DNA from: Hyphomonadaceae bacterium UBA7672
GTDB taxonomy: Bacteria; Pseudomonadota; Alphaproteobacteria; Caulobacterales; Hyphomonadaceae
Assembly: GCA_002483135.1 (NCBI GenBank)
Contig: DLHI01000026.1
Location: 62,001-126,000 of the forward strand
Length of the DNA stretch: 64,000 nucleotides
Direction: 5' to 3'
The notes beneath the pieces were generated by a model. That model searched no databases and was not told the DNA's origin. It saw nothing but the letters and a program-made list of their open reading frames with translations. Position numbers and translations under genes: made by a program. Below, piece by piece: positions 8,061-17,579 of this stretch. Position 1 is the first letter of the stretch. Every line of letters begins with the position of its first letter.

Positions 8061-9521
8061 TTGAGCCTGACCAAGAGCCAAATCGAACGCCTGGCGGATG
8101 GGTGTGTCCTCGTCGTCGGCGACGTCATGGTGGATCACTACGTCACCGGCCGGGTCCAGCGGGTCTCCGACGAGGCGCCCGTCCCGATCATTCACGTTGC
8201 GTCCGAGCGCTGGACCGCCGGCGGCGCGGCCAACGTTGCGGCCAACATCGCCGCCCTTGGCGGCCGCGCGACGCTGGTTGGCCTCACCGGCGGAGATCCT
8301 GCCGCCTCAACCCTGGCCAGCATCCTGTCGAGCCTGTCGGATCGCGTGGACGTCGACCTCGTGACGGAACCCGGACGGCCAACGACGATCAAGACACGCT
8401 ACATGGGCGGGCAACATCAGATTGTCCGCGTCGACCGCGAACAGGCCGCGCCGGTTTCGCGCATCACGGAGGACCGCCTGATCGCCGCACTGGAAGACCT
8501 GCCCGACGACTGCGGCGCGATCATGCTGTCGGATTATGGCAAGGGCGCGCTGACCGACCGCGTGCTCGCCGCCGCAATGGCAGCCGCCGCCAGGGCTGGC
8601 GTGCCGGTGATCATAGATCCCAAGCGCGCCGACTGGACCGCCTATGCCGGCGCCACGGTGATCACGCCAAACCGCAAGGAGCTTCAGCTCGCAACACGCG
8701 CGCCGTGCGCCAATGATGACGAGTGCGCAGCGGCAGCCGCCAAAGCGATGACGGTGACGGGCGCAGCGATCCTGCTGACGCGATCCGAACAGGGCATGTC
8801 GCTCTATCGCGATGGGCAGTCGCCGCTGCACCTGTCAGCCAAGGCGCGCGAGGTGTTCGACGTCTCCGGCGCCGGCGACACCGTGGCGGCGACCTTCGCG
8901 CTCGGCATCGCAGCAGGCCTGTCGCACGAAGACGCGATGCAGGCGGCAAACCTCGCAGCTGGCATTGTCGTCGGCAAGCGCGGGACGGCCACCGCCTCCC
9001 CCGCAGAGCTGATGGCCGCCATCGACCAACCCGGCCGTGGCCTGTCGGATGCGCCCGGCGCCCTCACGCTGGCCGATGCAAAGACCCTCCGCGAGGCCTG
9101 GGGCCGAGAAGGCCTAACCGTCGGCTTCACCAATGGCTGCTTTGACATCCTGCACGCTGGCCACATCTCCCTGCTGCGCCAGGCAGCGGGCGCCTGCGAC
9201 CGCCTGATCGTCGCGCTGAACACCGACGCCTCCGTCAGCGCCCTCAAGGGGCCGGACCGTCCCGTGCAATCCGAAGACGTGCGGGCCGCCGTGATGGCCG
9301 CCGTGAAGGGTGTCGATGCCGTCATCCTGTTCGGCGAACCAACCCCACTCGAGGCGATCACCGAACTTCAGCCCGACGTGCTGGTGAAGGGCGCCGACTA
9401 TGCCGAGGATCAGATCGTCGGCGCCGACATCGTCCGCGCCCGCGGCGGCCGGATCGTACGCGCCGCGCTGGTCGATGGCCAATCGACCACGAAAGTGATC
9501 GAGAAATCACGCAAACGCTGA
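8061..9521 (+). CDS. hldE: Bifunctional D-glycero-beta-D-manno-heptose-7-phosphate kinase / heptose-1-phosphate adenylyltransferase
   Basis: A 486-residue two-domain enzyme. Residues 1 to about 320 form a ribokinase-like domain (GDVMVDHY near the N-terminus, GGAANVAANIAALGG, and the catalytic SGAGDTVAATFALG). Residues about 345-486 form a nucleotidyltransferase with FTNGCFDILHAGHISLL. The enzyme makes ADP-activated heptose precursors for the LPS inner core. It starts at TTG 8061, supported by TAGGAG 6 bases upstream; no ATG fits the conserved N-terminus. It opens the plus-strand glycan-precursor block; the other heptose genes (gmhA, gmhB, hldD) are not in the window. Confidence 0.96.
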   Translation: MSLTKSQIERLADGCVLVVGDVMVDHYVTGRVQRVSDEAPVPIIHVASERWTAGGAANVAANIAALGGRATLVGLTGGDPAASTLASILSSLSDRVDVDLVTEPGRPTTIKTRYMGGQHQIVRVDREQAAPVSRITEDRLIAALEDLPDDCGAIMLSDYGKGALTDRVLAAAMAAAARAGVPVIIDPKRADWTAYAGATVITPNRKELQLATRAPCANDDECAAAAAKAMTVTGAAILLTRSEQGMSLYRDGQSPLHLSAKAREVFDVSGAGDTVAATFALGIAAGLSHEDAMQAANLAAGIVVGKRGTATASPAELMAAIDQPGRGLSDAPGALTLADAKTLREAWGREGLTVGFTNGCFDILHAGHISLLRQAAGACDRLIVALNTDASVSALKGPDRPVQSEDVRAAVMAAVKGVDAVILFGEPTPLEAITELQPDVLVKGADYAEDQIVGADIVRARGGRIVRAALVDGQSTTKVIEKSRKR

Positions 9522-9589
9522 TCGCCCTCTCGCATTAACCCTTGTCGTAAAAGCTTCCCTAATCCGCACATGGCAGGGTGGCGCCCGCC

Positions 9590-10915
9590 ATGGATGAGAA
9601 ATTCCTGCAAAGCGACAGCATCGCGTCCTGGGGGCGTGTCATCCGCGCGAGCCATCGCGTCGCCCGCCCGCGCTTTGCCGACGAACTGCCCGGACTGATC
9701 ACGGCAGGCGGCGATACGCCCGCCCTCCCCATCGGCCTGCGCCGATCCTACGGCGACAGCAACCTGAACCCCGAAGGTCGCGTCATCGACATGACCGGAC
9801 TCGACCGCGTCATCGCCTTCGACCGCACGACCGGCGTGATGCGCGCCGAAGCGGGTCTCTCGCTGTCACAGGCGCTGCAGCTTCTCGTACCCGCCGGCTG
9901 GTTCCTGCCGACCACGCCGGGCACGCGTTTCGTGACGCTCGGCGGCGCCGTCGCCAACGACGTCCACGGCAAGAACCATCACAGTGCAGGCAGCTTCGGC
10001 GCGTCCGTCACGCGGATGAAACTGCTGCGCACGGATGGCTCCGCACAGGAACTCGTCCCCGGTGACCCCATGTTCCACGCAACCATCGGCGGGCTCGGTC
10101 TCACCGGGCTGATCGAATGGGTGGAGTTTCGCGCGGTTCCCATTCCATCGGCACATCTTGACGCGCAGGATTTCGAGTTCGGCCACGTTCGCGACTACTT
10201 CGATCTGGCCGCTGAAGCGCACACGCGCGCCGAGCACACCATGGCGTGGATCGACTGCCTGTCCGGTGGCGCGCGCCTCGGCCGCGGCGTGCTGTCGGCC
10301 GCCAACTGGTCGAGCCATGGCGGCCTTACGCCTCACCGCGAGGACCCCAAACTCGCCATGCCTGTCGATGCGCCGGGCTTCACGCTGAACAGCATGTCCG
10401 TGCGGGCCTTCAACAGCGTCTTCCACGATCTCAAGCGCATGCGCACCGGCCCGTACGCCACGCATTACGAACCTTTTCTTTACCCGCTCGACAAAGTCGC
10501 ACACTGGAACCGGCTCTATGGCCGCGACGGGTTCTATCAATATCAGTGCGTGCTGCCGCCTGCGACAGCGCGCGATGGCGTGATCGAGCTACTGAAAGTG
10601 ATCGCCGCATCGGGTCAGGCTTCCTTCCTCGCCGTGCTGAAGAATTTCGGCGCCCATCCACCGGCCGGGCTGCTGTCGTTCCCGATGGAGGGCGCCACCC
10701 TGGCGCTCGACTTTCGCAACCTGGGGACGCGCACGCTCGACCTGCTGGCGGATCTCGACAGCATCGTTCTCTCCGCCAATGGGCGGCTCTATCCGGCGAA
10801 GGATGGTCGCATCACGCCCGCAATGTTCGAGGCCGGGTTTCCGAAATTGCAGGACTTCCGTGCCTATCTGGACCCGGGCCTGTCATCGGCCTTCTGGAGG
10901 CGGGTGTCAGGTTGA
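9590..10915 (+). CDS. FAD-binding oxidase, DprE1-like (decaprenylphosphoryl-ribose oxidase family)
   Basis: A 441-residue VAO/PCMH-type flavoprotein. The FAD-binding segment reads LGGAVANDVHGKNHHSAGSFG, the signature shared by DprE1 and the aldonolactone oxidases; the NDVHGKNHH form and the C-terminal pattern fit DprE1 best. In mycobacteria DprE1 oxidises the ribose C2 of decaprenylphosphoryl-ribose and DprE2, an SDR, reduces the product to the arabinose form. An SDR follows here with overlapping stop/start (TGATG), strengthening the pairing. ATG 9590 is chosen over GTG 9578 because CAGGGTGG lies at proper distance. Substrate in this organism is inferred, not shown. Confidence 0.85.
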   Translation: MDEKFLQSDSIASWGRVIRASHRVARPRFADELPGLITAGGDTPALPIGLRRSYGDSNLNPEGRVIDMTGLDRVIAFDRTTGVMRAEAGLSLSQALQLLVPAGWFLPTTPGTRFVTLGGAVANDVHGKNHHSAGSFGASVTRMKLLRTDGSAQELVPGDPMFHATIGGLGLTGLIEWVEFRAVPIPSAHLDAQDFEFGHVRDYFDLAAEAHTRAEHTMAWIDCLSGGARLGRGVLSAANWSSHGGLTPHREDPKLAMPVDAPGFTLNSMSVRAFNSVFHDLKRMRTGPYATHYEPFLYPLDKVAHWNRLYGRDGFYQYQCVLPPATARDGVIELLKVIAASGQASFLAVLKNFGAHPPAGLLSFPMEGATLALDFRNLGTRTLDLLADLDSIVLSANGRLYPAKDGRITPAMFEAGFPKLQDFRAYLDPGLSSAFWRRVSG

Positions 10916-11718
10916 TGGACGGTTCGACAGGATTTTCGGCCATGCCGGTGCAAACCGCTGCTGCGATGAAAACGGGCAATCGGGTCGTTATCCTGGGCGC
11001 CCTGTCTGCAATCGCGATCGCGACGGCGCGCCTCTACGCAAAGGAAGGCGCCGCCATCCTGCTTGTCGCACGCAATGGTGGCCGGCTCGACGCGCTCGCC
11101 ACCGACCTCAAGGCGCGCGGCGCCGCCCTTGTCGAAACCGCCGCAATGGATCTTGAAGCCGAACCCATGAACGCCCCGCTCCACATGGCCGGCTGGAAGC
11201 ACCGCCTCGGCGGGCTGGACCATGTCCACCTCGTCTACGGCTATCTGGGAACCCAGAGCCAGGCGAGCGCCAGCCCGGCCGAACTCGCCCGCATAACCGC
11301 CAGCAACTACGCCTCGGCGGTGCAATGGTGCGAGGCCGCCGCCAACATCTTCCGCGAACAAAAATCGGGCTCGCTGGTCGCCGTCTCGTCAGTCGCCGGC
11401 GACCGTGGCCGGCAATCGAACTACGCCTATGGCGCGGCAAAGGGCGGCCTCGCGCTGTACGTCCAGGGCCTCGCCCATTCGCTGGCCCCCACCGGCGCCC
11501 GGGCCGTGGCGGTAAAGCCCGGCTTCGTCGACACCCCCATGACGGACGGCCTCAAAAAGGGTGGACCAATGTGGGCCACTCCCGAACAGGTCGGCCGCAT
11601 CCTGCGCCGCGCCGCGGACCGGGGCGGACCGATCCAGTATGCCCCCGGAAAATGGCGTCTGGTCATGATGATAATCCGCGCCATACCCGCCTTTGTCTTC
11701 CACAAGACCAAGGTCTGA
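10915..11718 (+). CDS. Short-chain dehydrogenase, DprE2-like
   Basis: A 267-residue SDR. The nucleotide-binding region is VVILGALSAIAIATARLYAKEG, a degenerate Gly-rich loop like that of DprE2 (IALA in place of GxG), followed by LVARNGGRLD. The catalytic region is VAVSSVAGDRGRQSNYAYGAAKGG with Ser, Tyr and Lys in place. The ATG overlaps the stop of the DprE1-like gene by one base, indicating translational coupling. C-terminal residues WRLVMMIIRAIPAFVFHKTK are hydrophobic, possibly a membrane-association helix as expected for an enzyme acting on a polyprenyl-linked sugar. Predicted to reduce the 2-keto intermediate made by its partner. Confidence 0.85.
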   Translation: MDGSTGFSAMPVQTAAAMKTGNRVVILGALSAIAIATARLYAKEGAAILLVARNGGRLDALATDLKARGAALVETAAMDLEAEPMNAPLHMAGWKHRLGGLDHVHLVYGYLGTQSQASASPAELARITASNYASAVQWCEAAANIFREQKSGSLVAVSSVAGDRGRQSNYAYGAAKGGLALYVQGLAHSLAPTGARAVAVKPGFVDTPMTDGLKKGGPMWATPEQVGRILRRAADRGGPIQYAPGKWRLVMMIIRAIPAFVFHKTKV

Positions 11719-11861
11719 GAGCCCGGATCGCTTGCCGGCGGACCTGCGCGTCAGGCGCAATCCGTGCATACCGTTACGCCAAATCGACTTGACTTAGGCG
11801 CCCCTCCCCCGGCTAACCCTGCCGGACGGCTTCAGGGGCCGCGGGTTTACAGGGGTTCGCC

Positions 11862-13166
11862 ATGCGCGTGACGATGATCGGGGCCGGCTATGTGGGGCTG
11901 GTGTCGGGGGCCTGCTTTGCCGACTTCGGGCACGTGGTTACCTGCGTCGACAAGGATCCGGGCAAGATCGACCGGTTGAAGGAGGGCGTGATGCCCATCT
12001 TCGAACCCGGCCTGGCCGAGCTGGTCGCCACCAACGTCGAGGAAGGTCGCCTGTCCTTCACGCTCGAAGCTGCCGAGGCCATCAAGAACGCTGACGCCAT
12101 CTTCATCGCTGTGGGCACCCCCTCTCGCCGCGGCGATGGCCATGCGGACCTCTCCTACGTCTACGCCGCCGCGAAGGAGATCGCCGAGCACATGGATGGC
12201 TTCACCGTCGTCGTCACCAAGTCGACCGTTCCGGTCGGTACGGGCGACGAAGTGGAAGAGATCATTCGCAAGACCAATCCGAACGCGAAATTCGCAGTCG
12301 TCTCCAACCCCGAATTCCTGCGCGAAGGCGCCGCCATCGGCGACTTCAAGCGCCCGGACCGCGTCGTGGTCGGAACCGACAACGAAGAGGCGCGCGAGAA
12401 GATGCGCGAGCTCTATCGGCCGCTCTTCATCAACGAGACGCCGATCCTGTTCACCGAGCGCCGCACATCCGAGCTGATCAAGTACGCCGCTAACGCCTTC
12501 CTTGCCGTCAAGATCACCTTCATCAACGAGATGGCGGACCTCTGCGAGAAGGTGGGCGCCAACGTGCAGGACGTCTCCAAGGGAATCGGTCTCGATAACC
12601 GCATCGGCAAGAAATTCCTGCACGCCGGCCCCGGCTATGGCGGCTCGTGCTTCCCGAAGGACACGCTTGCGCTCACCAAGACCGCGAACGACGCGGGCTC
12701 GCCTGTCCGCATTGTCGATACGGTGGTGCAGGTGAATAACGCCCGCAAGAAAGCGATGGCCGACCGGGTCATCAAGGCCTGCGGCGGCAGCGTGAAGGGC
12801 AAGACCGTCGGCGTGCTGGGCCTCGCCTTCAAACCCAACACCGACGACATGCGCGATGCGCCCTCGCTCGACATCATCCCGGCGCTGCAAGCGGCCGGCG
12901 CGCGCATCAAGGCGTATGACCCCGAAAGCATGCACGAAGCCGGCAAGACTCTGACAGAGGTCGATTTCTGCGACGGCCCCTACCACGCTGTCGATGGCGC
13001 CGACGTCATGGTGCTGATCACCGAGTGGGACCAGTTCCGCGCGCTCGACTTTGATCGCGTGAAGAAGATGATGAAGACGCCGACCGTTGTCGACCTCCGC
13101 AACGTCTACCACCCGGCGGACATGGCCAAGCGCGGCTTCAGCTATCACAGCATCGGGCGAGGCTAG
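11862..13166 (+). CDS. ugd: UDP-glucose 6-dehydrogenase
   Basis: A 434-residue enzyme of the UDP-glucose/GDP-mannose dehydrogenase family. The N-terminal Rossmann motif is MIGAGYVGLVSGACFADFGH; the middle domain carries the catalytic Cys in GPGYGGSCFPKDTLAL (about residue 261); the C-terminal domain has GVLGLAFKPNTDDMRDAPS. It oxidises UDP-glucose twice to UDP-glucuronate using NAD+. The downstream Uxs-like gene would use that product. AGGGG precedes the ATG by 6 bases. Confidence 0.95.
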   Translation: MRVTMIGAGYVGLVSGACFADFGHVVTCVDKDPGKIDRLKEGVMPIFEPGLAELVATNVEEGRLSFTLEAAEAIKNADAIFIAVGTPSRRGDGHADLSYVYAAAKEIAEHMDGFTVVVTKSTVPVGTGDEVEEIIRKTNPNAKFAVVSNPEFLREGAAIGDFKRPDRVVVGTDNEEAREKMRELYRPLFINETPILFTERRTSELIKYAANAFLAVKITFINEMADLCEKVGANVQDVSKGIGLDNRIGKKFLHAGPGYGGSCFPKDTLALTKTANDAGSPVRIVDTVVQVNNARKKAMADRVIKACGGSVKGKTVGVLGLAFKPNTDDMRDAPSLDIIPALQAAGARIKAYDPESMHEAGKTLTEVDFCDGPYHAVDGADVMVLITEWDQFRALDFDRVKKMMKTPTVVDLRNVYHPADMAKRGFSYHSIGRG

Positions 13167-13247
13167 GCTCCGGCGGGGCGTCCTTCACATAGTACGCCGG
13201 CCACGCGATAGGATCGGCTTGGCAACAGCGACGACTCGGCGTGACGG

Positions 13248-15224
13248 ATGACAAGGACCCCGGACGACATCAGGGCCGCCGCGCAACAAGCGGCAGGCCG
13301 GAGCGAATGGAGAACGGCGGCGCGTGAGTGGGAGGCATTCCTGCTTGCCGTGGACGCGCAGCAGGCGCGCCCGTTTTTGAGTAGCATCCTGAAGGCATGG
13401 GCCCTTGACGCTGACGAAAGCATCAGGACGGAGCAATTCGCTGCAGCGGAAGAACGGCTGGTCCGCGGGCTTGAGTTGGCGCCGAACGATGCGCCCTTGC
13501 TGGTTCGACTTGGCCGCCTCGCCGCGAGCCGGCAGGATTGGAAGAAGGCCAGCGATGCTTGGGCCAAATATCTTGCAGCGTTCAGTCTGGCCAGTCCGCC
13601 GTCGCCGCAGGCGCGAGAAGCCGCCGTGCAGGCATTCATTCAGCTTTCGCGTCAGACCGCCGAACCGGGCGGGAGCCTCGCATCCCTGCAGGCCGAACTG
13701 GCGCTGCGTGCGAAGGATAGCTTCTGGCTTACGGAACCCCTCGCTGCCGTTGCGATTATCGCAGGCGACGCGGCAATGGCCGAAGCCGCCCTGAGGGATT
13801 TCATCAACACCTATCCGGCCGCCGCGACCGGACCCGCCGGACGGCGTCTGGTTGAAGCAGCGCGAATGCTTGGAAAGCCGGATGCGGGGCTGGCGACGGC
13901 GGGCAACTTGGCAAACCTGCTTCTCAGGGCGCGGACCGAGCAGGCGCAGTCGCTGACCGCGCGCGCGGTGTATGGACCCGCTGGCGAGCCTCATGATTGC
14001 CGTAAAGCAGCGGGCTGGGTGAAACCACCGCCGCCCGATGGACGTCCAAGGATCGCGTTTGCGGGCGATACGCTGCTCCGCTCCAACTGGGGCTGCCGTG
14101 CGACCACGACAGCACTGCGAGCCATGATTCAGCAGCGGGCTCGGATCGATTTCACCTTCGACGTGGCCCAATGGGAGGCTTATTTCGGGCCTGCTCCGCC
14201 CGAACTGGTGTCGCCCGAGACACCCAACGATCTCGAACGGCTGGCAGACTGGGTACGGCATCGCCCAGACCTGCCGGTTTCGCGGGCGCTTCGGGCAAGC
14301 GACGCCGTGCTGATCAATGGCGAAGGCGCGTTCCTCGATTTCGGCAAGGCCGGACGGCGGCTCATGGGTCTGGCGTTCGTGGCGCGAACGCTGTTCGACT
14401 TGCCGACGGCGATCATCAATCACACTGCCGACTTTACCGATCCTAGGCTCCTGGCGCTGGCAGAAGCGGTCTACCCGCTGCTGACGGACGCCACCTTTCG
14501 CGAGCACGTTTCGTTACGCCGCGCTGGACCGATCAGGTCGCGAACCGGAGCTCCCCAGCGCTTCGCCGCCGACGCGATCCTGACGCTGCAGAGATCGACG
14601 CGCGAGGAGTGGGCGGTTCTGGCCTCGCGTCCGGACCGTTTCGCCTCCTATCCCGATCACACGATGCTCCTGCGTGCCGATGCGCCATACATCGTGCTGG
14701 GCGGCAGCGCGCGCTTCAGATTCCAGCCCAAGGAGGGCCACGATTCACTTGCGGACCTGATTGCTGTTGGCCGCGAGTTGCAGAAGCTGGCAACGGTCGT
14801 CGTGGCCGCGATCGAGTTCCAGGAAGAGCAGATGCTGCGCGATGTGGCGCAGGCGATCGGAGCCCCCTTCGTTCAATCGTCGCTGCCGACCAGCCTTGCG
14901 CTCGATCTGGTCTCCAACGCGGCTCTCTATGTGGGTGGACGCTGGCACACGGCGCTGAAGGGATTGATGGGCGGAGCGTCGATTGTGCTGCTCGACACCA
15001 ATTCATCATGCAAGACGGAAGGACTCCTGGATCTGTTCGGACTGGAACAACCCCGCATCGACTTCTATGACGCCGGTTCGTCGTCGCGCATGATCGCAGC
15101 GCTGGCGGAGGAGCGCCTCGGCCGGGCCAGCGGACAACGCGAACGCTTGCTCCAGACGGCGGCCGAGCTGGCCTCGACCGCGCCTGCTGCGTTGCGGTGT
15201 CTCGACGGCTTGTCCGCACCGTAG
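13248..15224 (+). CDS. Polysaccharide pyruvyl transferase family protein with helical (TPR-like) N-terminus
   Basis: A 658-residue protein. Residues 1 to about 230 are helical repeats of TPR/SEL type ([16 protein letters not shown]..., [39 protein letters not shown]). From about 265 on it looks like the polysaccharide pyruvyl-transferase fold: [20 protein letters not shown], then [25 protein letters not shown], and late [25 protein letters not shown] (GGRWH is the family's conserved His region). Such enzymes add ketal pyruvate to sugars or act as related transferases. It sits between ugd and uxs, so surface glycan modification is likely. No signal peptide is seen. Acceptor and donor are unknown. 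Confidence 0.8.
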   Translation: MTRTPDDIRAAAQQAAGRSEWRTAAREWEAFLLAVDAQQARPFLSSILKAWALDADESIRTEQFAAAEERLVRGLELAPNDAPLLVRLGRLAASRQDWKKASDAWAKYLAAFSLASPPSPQAREAAVQAFIQLSRQTAEPGGSLASLQAELALRAKDSFWLTEPLAAVAIIAGDAAMAEAALRDFINTYPAAATGPAGRRLVEAARMLGKPDAGLATAGNLANLLLRARTEQAQSLTARAVYGPAGEPHDCRKAAGWVKPPPPDGRPRIAFAGDTLLRSNWGCRATTTALRAMIQQRARIDFTFDVAQWEAYFGPAPPELVSPETPNDLERLADWVRHRPDLPVSRALRASDAVLINGEGAFLDFGKAGRRLMGLAFVARTLFDLPTAIINHTADFTDPRLLALAEAVYPLLTDATFREHVSLRRAGPIRSRTGAPQRFAADAILTLQRSTREEWAVLASRPDRFASYPDHTMLLRADAPYIVLGGSARFRFQPKEGHDSLADLIAVGRELQKLATVVVAAIEFQEEQMLRDVAQAIGAPFVQSSLPTSLALDLVSNAALYVGGRWHTALKGLMGGASIVLLDTNSSCKTEGLLDLFGLEQPRIDFYDAGSSSRMIAALAEERLGRASGQRERLLQTAAELASTAPAALRCLDGLSAP

Positions 15225-15331
15225 ACGAGCGAGCCAAGCCGCTTTCCCGGGGTCGGCCCGGGCCGACTTTACAGGGCAGGCGACTGCCCCCAACACTCGC
15301 GCAACGATTCACCTGCGCGCGAGCAACAAAA

Positions 15332-16291
15332 ATGCGGGCTAGCTCACTCCTGGAAAACCGCGCGCTCGTCTCGGGCGGGTCCGGCTTCCTCGGCTCGCAC
15401 CTGTGCGACCGGCTGCTCGCGCGCGGCCAGGACGTACTCTGTGTTGACAACCTGTTCACCGGCCAGAAGCGCAATGTCGCGCACCTGCACGGCAATCCGC
15501 GCTTCGAATTCCTGCGCCATGACGTGACCTTCCCGCTCTTCGTGGAAGTCGACCAGATCTGGAACCTCGCCTGCCCGGCCTCGCCCATCCACTACCAGCA
15601 CGACCCGGTGCAGACCACGAAGACATCGGTGCACGGCGCGATCAACATGCTGGGCCTCGCCAAGCGACTCGGCGCGAAGATCCTCCAGGCCTCGACCTCG
15701 GAAGTCTATGGTGATCCGGCCATACATCCGCAGACCGAAGATTACTGGGGCAACGTCAACCCCATTGGTCCACGATCCTGCTACGATGAGGGGAAGCGCT
15801 GCGCCGAAACCCTGTTCTTCGATTATCACCGCCAGAACAAGCTGCGGATCAAGGTGCTGCGTATCTTCAACACCTACGGTCCGCGCATGCACCCGAATGA
15901 CGGGCGCGTGGTCTCCAACTTCATCGTGCAGGCCCTCAAGGGCGAGGACATCACCATCTATGGCGATGGCCTGCAGACGCGCTCGTTCTGCTATGTCGAC
16001 GATCTCATCGAAGGCATGATCCGCCTGATGGACACGGGCGATGATGTCACCGGCCCGATCAATGTCGGCAACCCCGGCGAGTTCACGATGATCGAACTGG
16101 CCGAGACTGTCCTCAGGCTCACGAAATCGAAGTCGAAGCTCGTCCGCCTGCCGCTCCCAGCCGACGATCCCAAACAGCGCAAGCCCGATATCACCCGCGC
16201 GCGTAACACGCTGGGCTGGGAGCCGAAGGTCAATCTTGAGGACGGCCTCAAGGAAACGATCGCCTACTTCCGCGATCTGCTGAACGAATAG
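15332..16291 (+). CDS. UDP-glucuronate decarboxylase / UDP-xylose synthase-like epimerase
   Basis: A 319-residue extended SDR. It has [15 protein letters not shown] (NAD loop), [13 protein letters not shown], the family-typical [12 protein letters not shown] and [15 protein letters not shown] (catalytic Tyr and Lys), and [21 protein letters not shown]. These features are those of UXS, which converts UDP-glucuronate to UDP-xylose by decarboxylation. Placed downstream of ugd, the pathway UDP-Glc, UDP-GlcA, UDP-Xyl is complete. The frame is open upstream to 15197, but the Rossmann domain begins at ATG 15332. The stop lies 3 bases from the convergent oxidoreductase gene. Confidence 0.92.
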   Translation: MRASSLLENRALVSGGSGFLGSHLCDRLLARGQDVLCVDNLFTGQKRNVAHLHGNPRFEFLRHDVTFPLFVEVDQIWNLACPASPIHYQHDPVQTTKTSVHGAINMLGLAKRLGAKILQASTSEVYGDPAIHPQTEDYWGNVNPIGPRSCYDEGKRCAETLFFDYHRQNKLRIKVLRIFNTYGPRMHPNDGRVVSNFIVQALKGEDITIYGDGLQTRSFCYVDDLIEGMIRLMDTGDDVTGPINVGNPGEFTMIELAETVLRLTKSKSKLVRLPLPADDPKQRKPDITRARNTLGWEPKVNLEDGLKETIAYFRDLLNE

Positions 16292-16294
16292 GTT

Positions 16295-17428
16295 CTAGTT
16301 CGACAACCTGCGCCGCACGTCCTCGGCGATCGCCAGCGAGGACGTGAGCCCGGGGCTCTCGATGCCCAGCAGGTTCACAAGCCCGGCAATCCCGTGCAGC
16401 TCCGGCCCATCGATGCGGAAGTCGGCCGCCGGCTCCCCCGGCCCTGAAAGCTTTGGCCGACAGCCCGAATAGTCCGGCGTGATCGCGCCATCCGGTAGGC
16501 CTGGCCAGTAACGCCGGATCGCCTCGTAGAAGGACTCGGACCGCCTCGGATCAACCGTGTAGTCAACAGCCGCAGGATCGTTGTTCGCCAGCCACTCGAC
16601 ATCTGGCCCAAACTTCATTCGCCCCGCCAGATCTAGCGTCACATGCACCCCGAGCCCGCCATCAACCGGCGCGGGATAGATCAAACGCGTGAAAGCCTGC
16701 TTGCCGGAGCAGCCAAAGTAATTGCCCTTTGCCAGCACGAATTTCGGGATGTGGGTTGCCGGGTATCCCTCGATGGCGCCGAGCAGTCCGTGCGCGCCCA
16801 GGCCTGCGCTGTTCACAACGCGCCGGCACAGGATCGACGAAGGCTCCGCCCCGCCAGCGAACACGCGGAAGCCACCCGCACTCAACGGCTCGATCCGCAT
16901 CACCGGCGTCTCAAACGCGATCAGCCCGCCATGGTCTTCGATCTCGCCCTGCAGCGCGAGCATGTAGGAATGGCTGTCCACGATCCCCGTCTCCGGCGAC
17001 CACAGCGCCGCCGTGCAATGAAGGTTCGGCTCCCAAGCCATCGCCGCCGCGCCGGACACCATCTCCAGCGCCTCAACGCCATTCTTGTTGCCCGTCGCGT
17101 GAATGCCCTCGATCTTGGCGATCTCCTTCTCGGACGTCGCCACAATCAGCTTGCCGCGCTTCATGTGCGGCACGCCCCTGGTCTCCAGATAGGCGTACAG
17201 CTTCCGTCGCCCCTCGACACACATGCGGTGGCGCAGGCTGCCCGTCGGGTAATACATCCCGCCATGGATCACTTCGGAATTGCGCGAGGACGTTCCTGTC
17301 CCGATGCCGTCGGCTGCTTCCAGCACGATGACGTCGTGGCCCCCCCTTCCGGGTATGGAGCGGGCAAATTCCGCCGCCACGGCAAGGCCAACGGCTCCTG
17401 CTCCAATGACGACGACGTCCGTATCCAT
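16295..17428 (-). CDS. FAD-dependent oxidoreductase, L-2-hydroxyglutarate oxidase (LhgO)-like
   Basis: A 377-residue DAO-type flavoprotein. The N-terminus DVVVIGAGAVGLAVAAEFA binds FAD; LEAADGIGTGTSSRNSEVIHGGMYYPTGSLRHRMC is the LhgO/YgaF-family segment covering the isoalloxazine; the C-terminus has GCRPKLSGPG and NLLGIESPGLTSSLAIAEDV. LhgO oxidises L-2-hydroxyglutarate to 2-oxoglutarate at the membrane quinone pool. AGGTGGTTA precedes the ATG. No related metabolic genes adjoin it. Family is secure, exact substrate less so. Confidence 0.85.
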   Translation of the reverse strand: MDTDVVVIGAGAVGLAVAAEFARSIPGRGGHDVIVLEAADGIGTGTSSRNSEVIHGGMYYPTGSLRHRMCVEGRRKLYAYLETRGVPHMKRGKLIVATSEKEIAKIEGIHATGNKNGVEALEMVSGAAAMAWEPNLHCTAALWSPETGIVDSHSYMLALQGEIEDHGGLIAFETPVMRIEPLSAGGFRVFAGGAEPSSILCRRVVNSAGLGAHGLLGAIEGYPATHIPKFVLAKGNYFGCSGKQAFTRLIYPAPVDGGLGVHVTLDLAGRMKFGPDVEWLANNDPAAVDYTVDPRRSESFYEAIRRYWPGLPDGAITPDYSGCRPKLSGPGEPAADFRIDGPELHGIAGLVNLLGIESPGLTSSLAIAEDVRRRLSN

Positions 17429-17579
17429 TAACCACCTGTTGAGGACAAACCCCCGGCAAGACGCCCAAGCAAGTTCAGCGCCTCGTCAGAAGGGTGTAAT
17501 CCCGTTTCCTGATAATTACGTTTAGGCGTGTAGGATCACGCTTTGATACAGACCCCACGGGATGGTAGGCGCTAGGGCA

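Noticed and set aside
9535..9550. CtrA-like box TTAA...GTAA before the DprE1-like gene
   Set aside because: The spacing is 8 instead of 7 and only one further half is partial; too weak.
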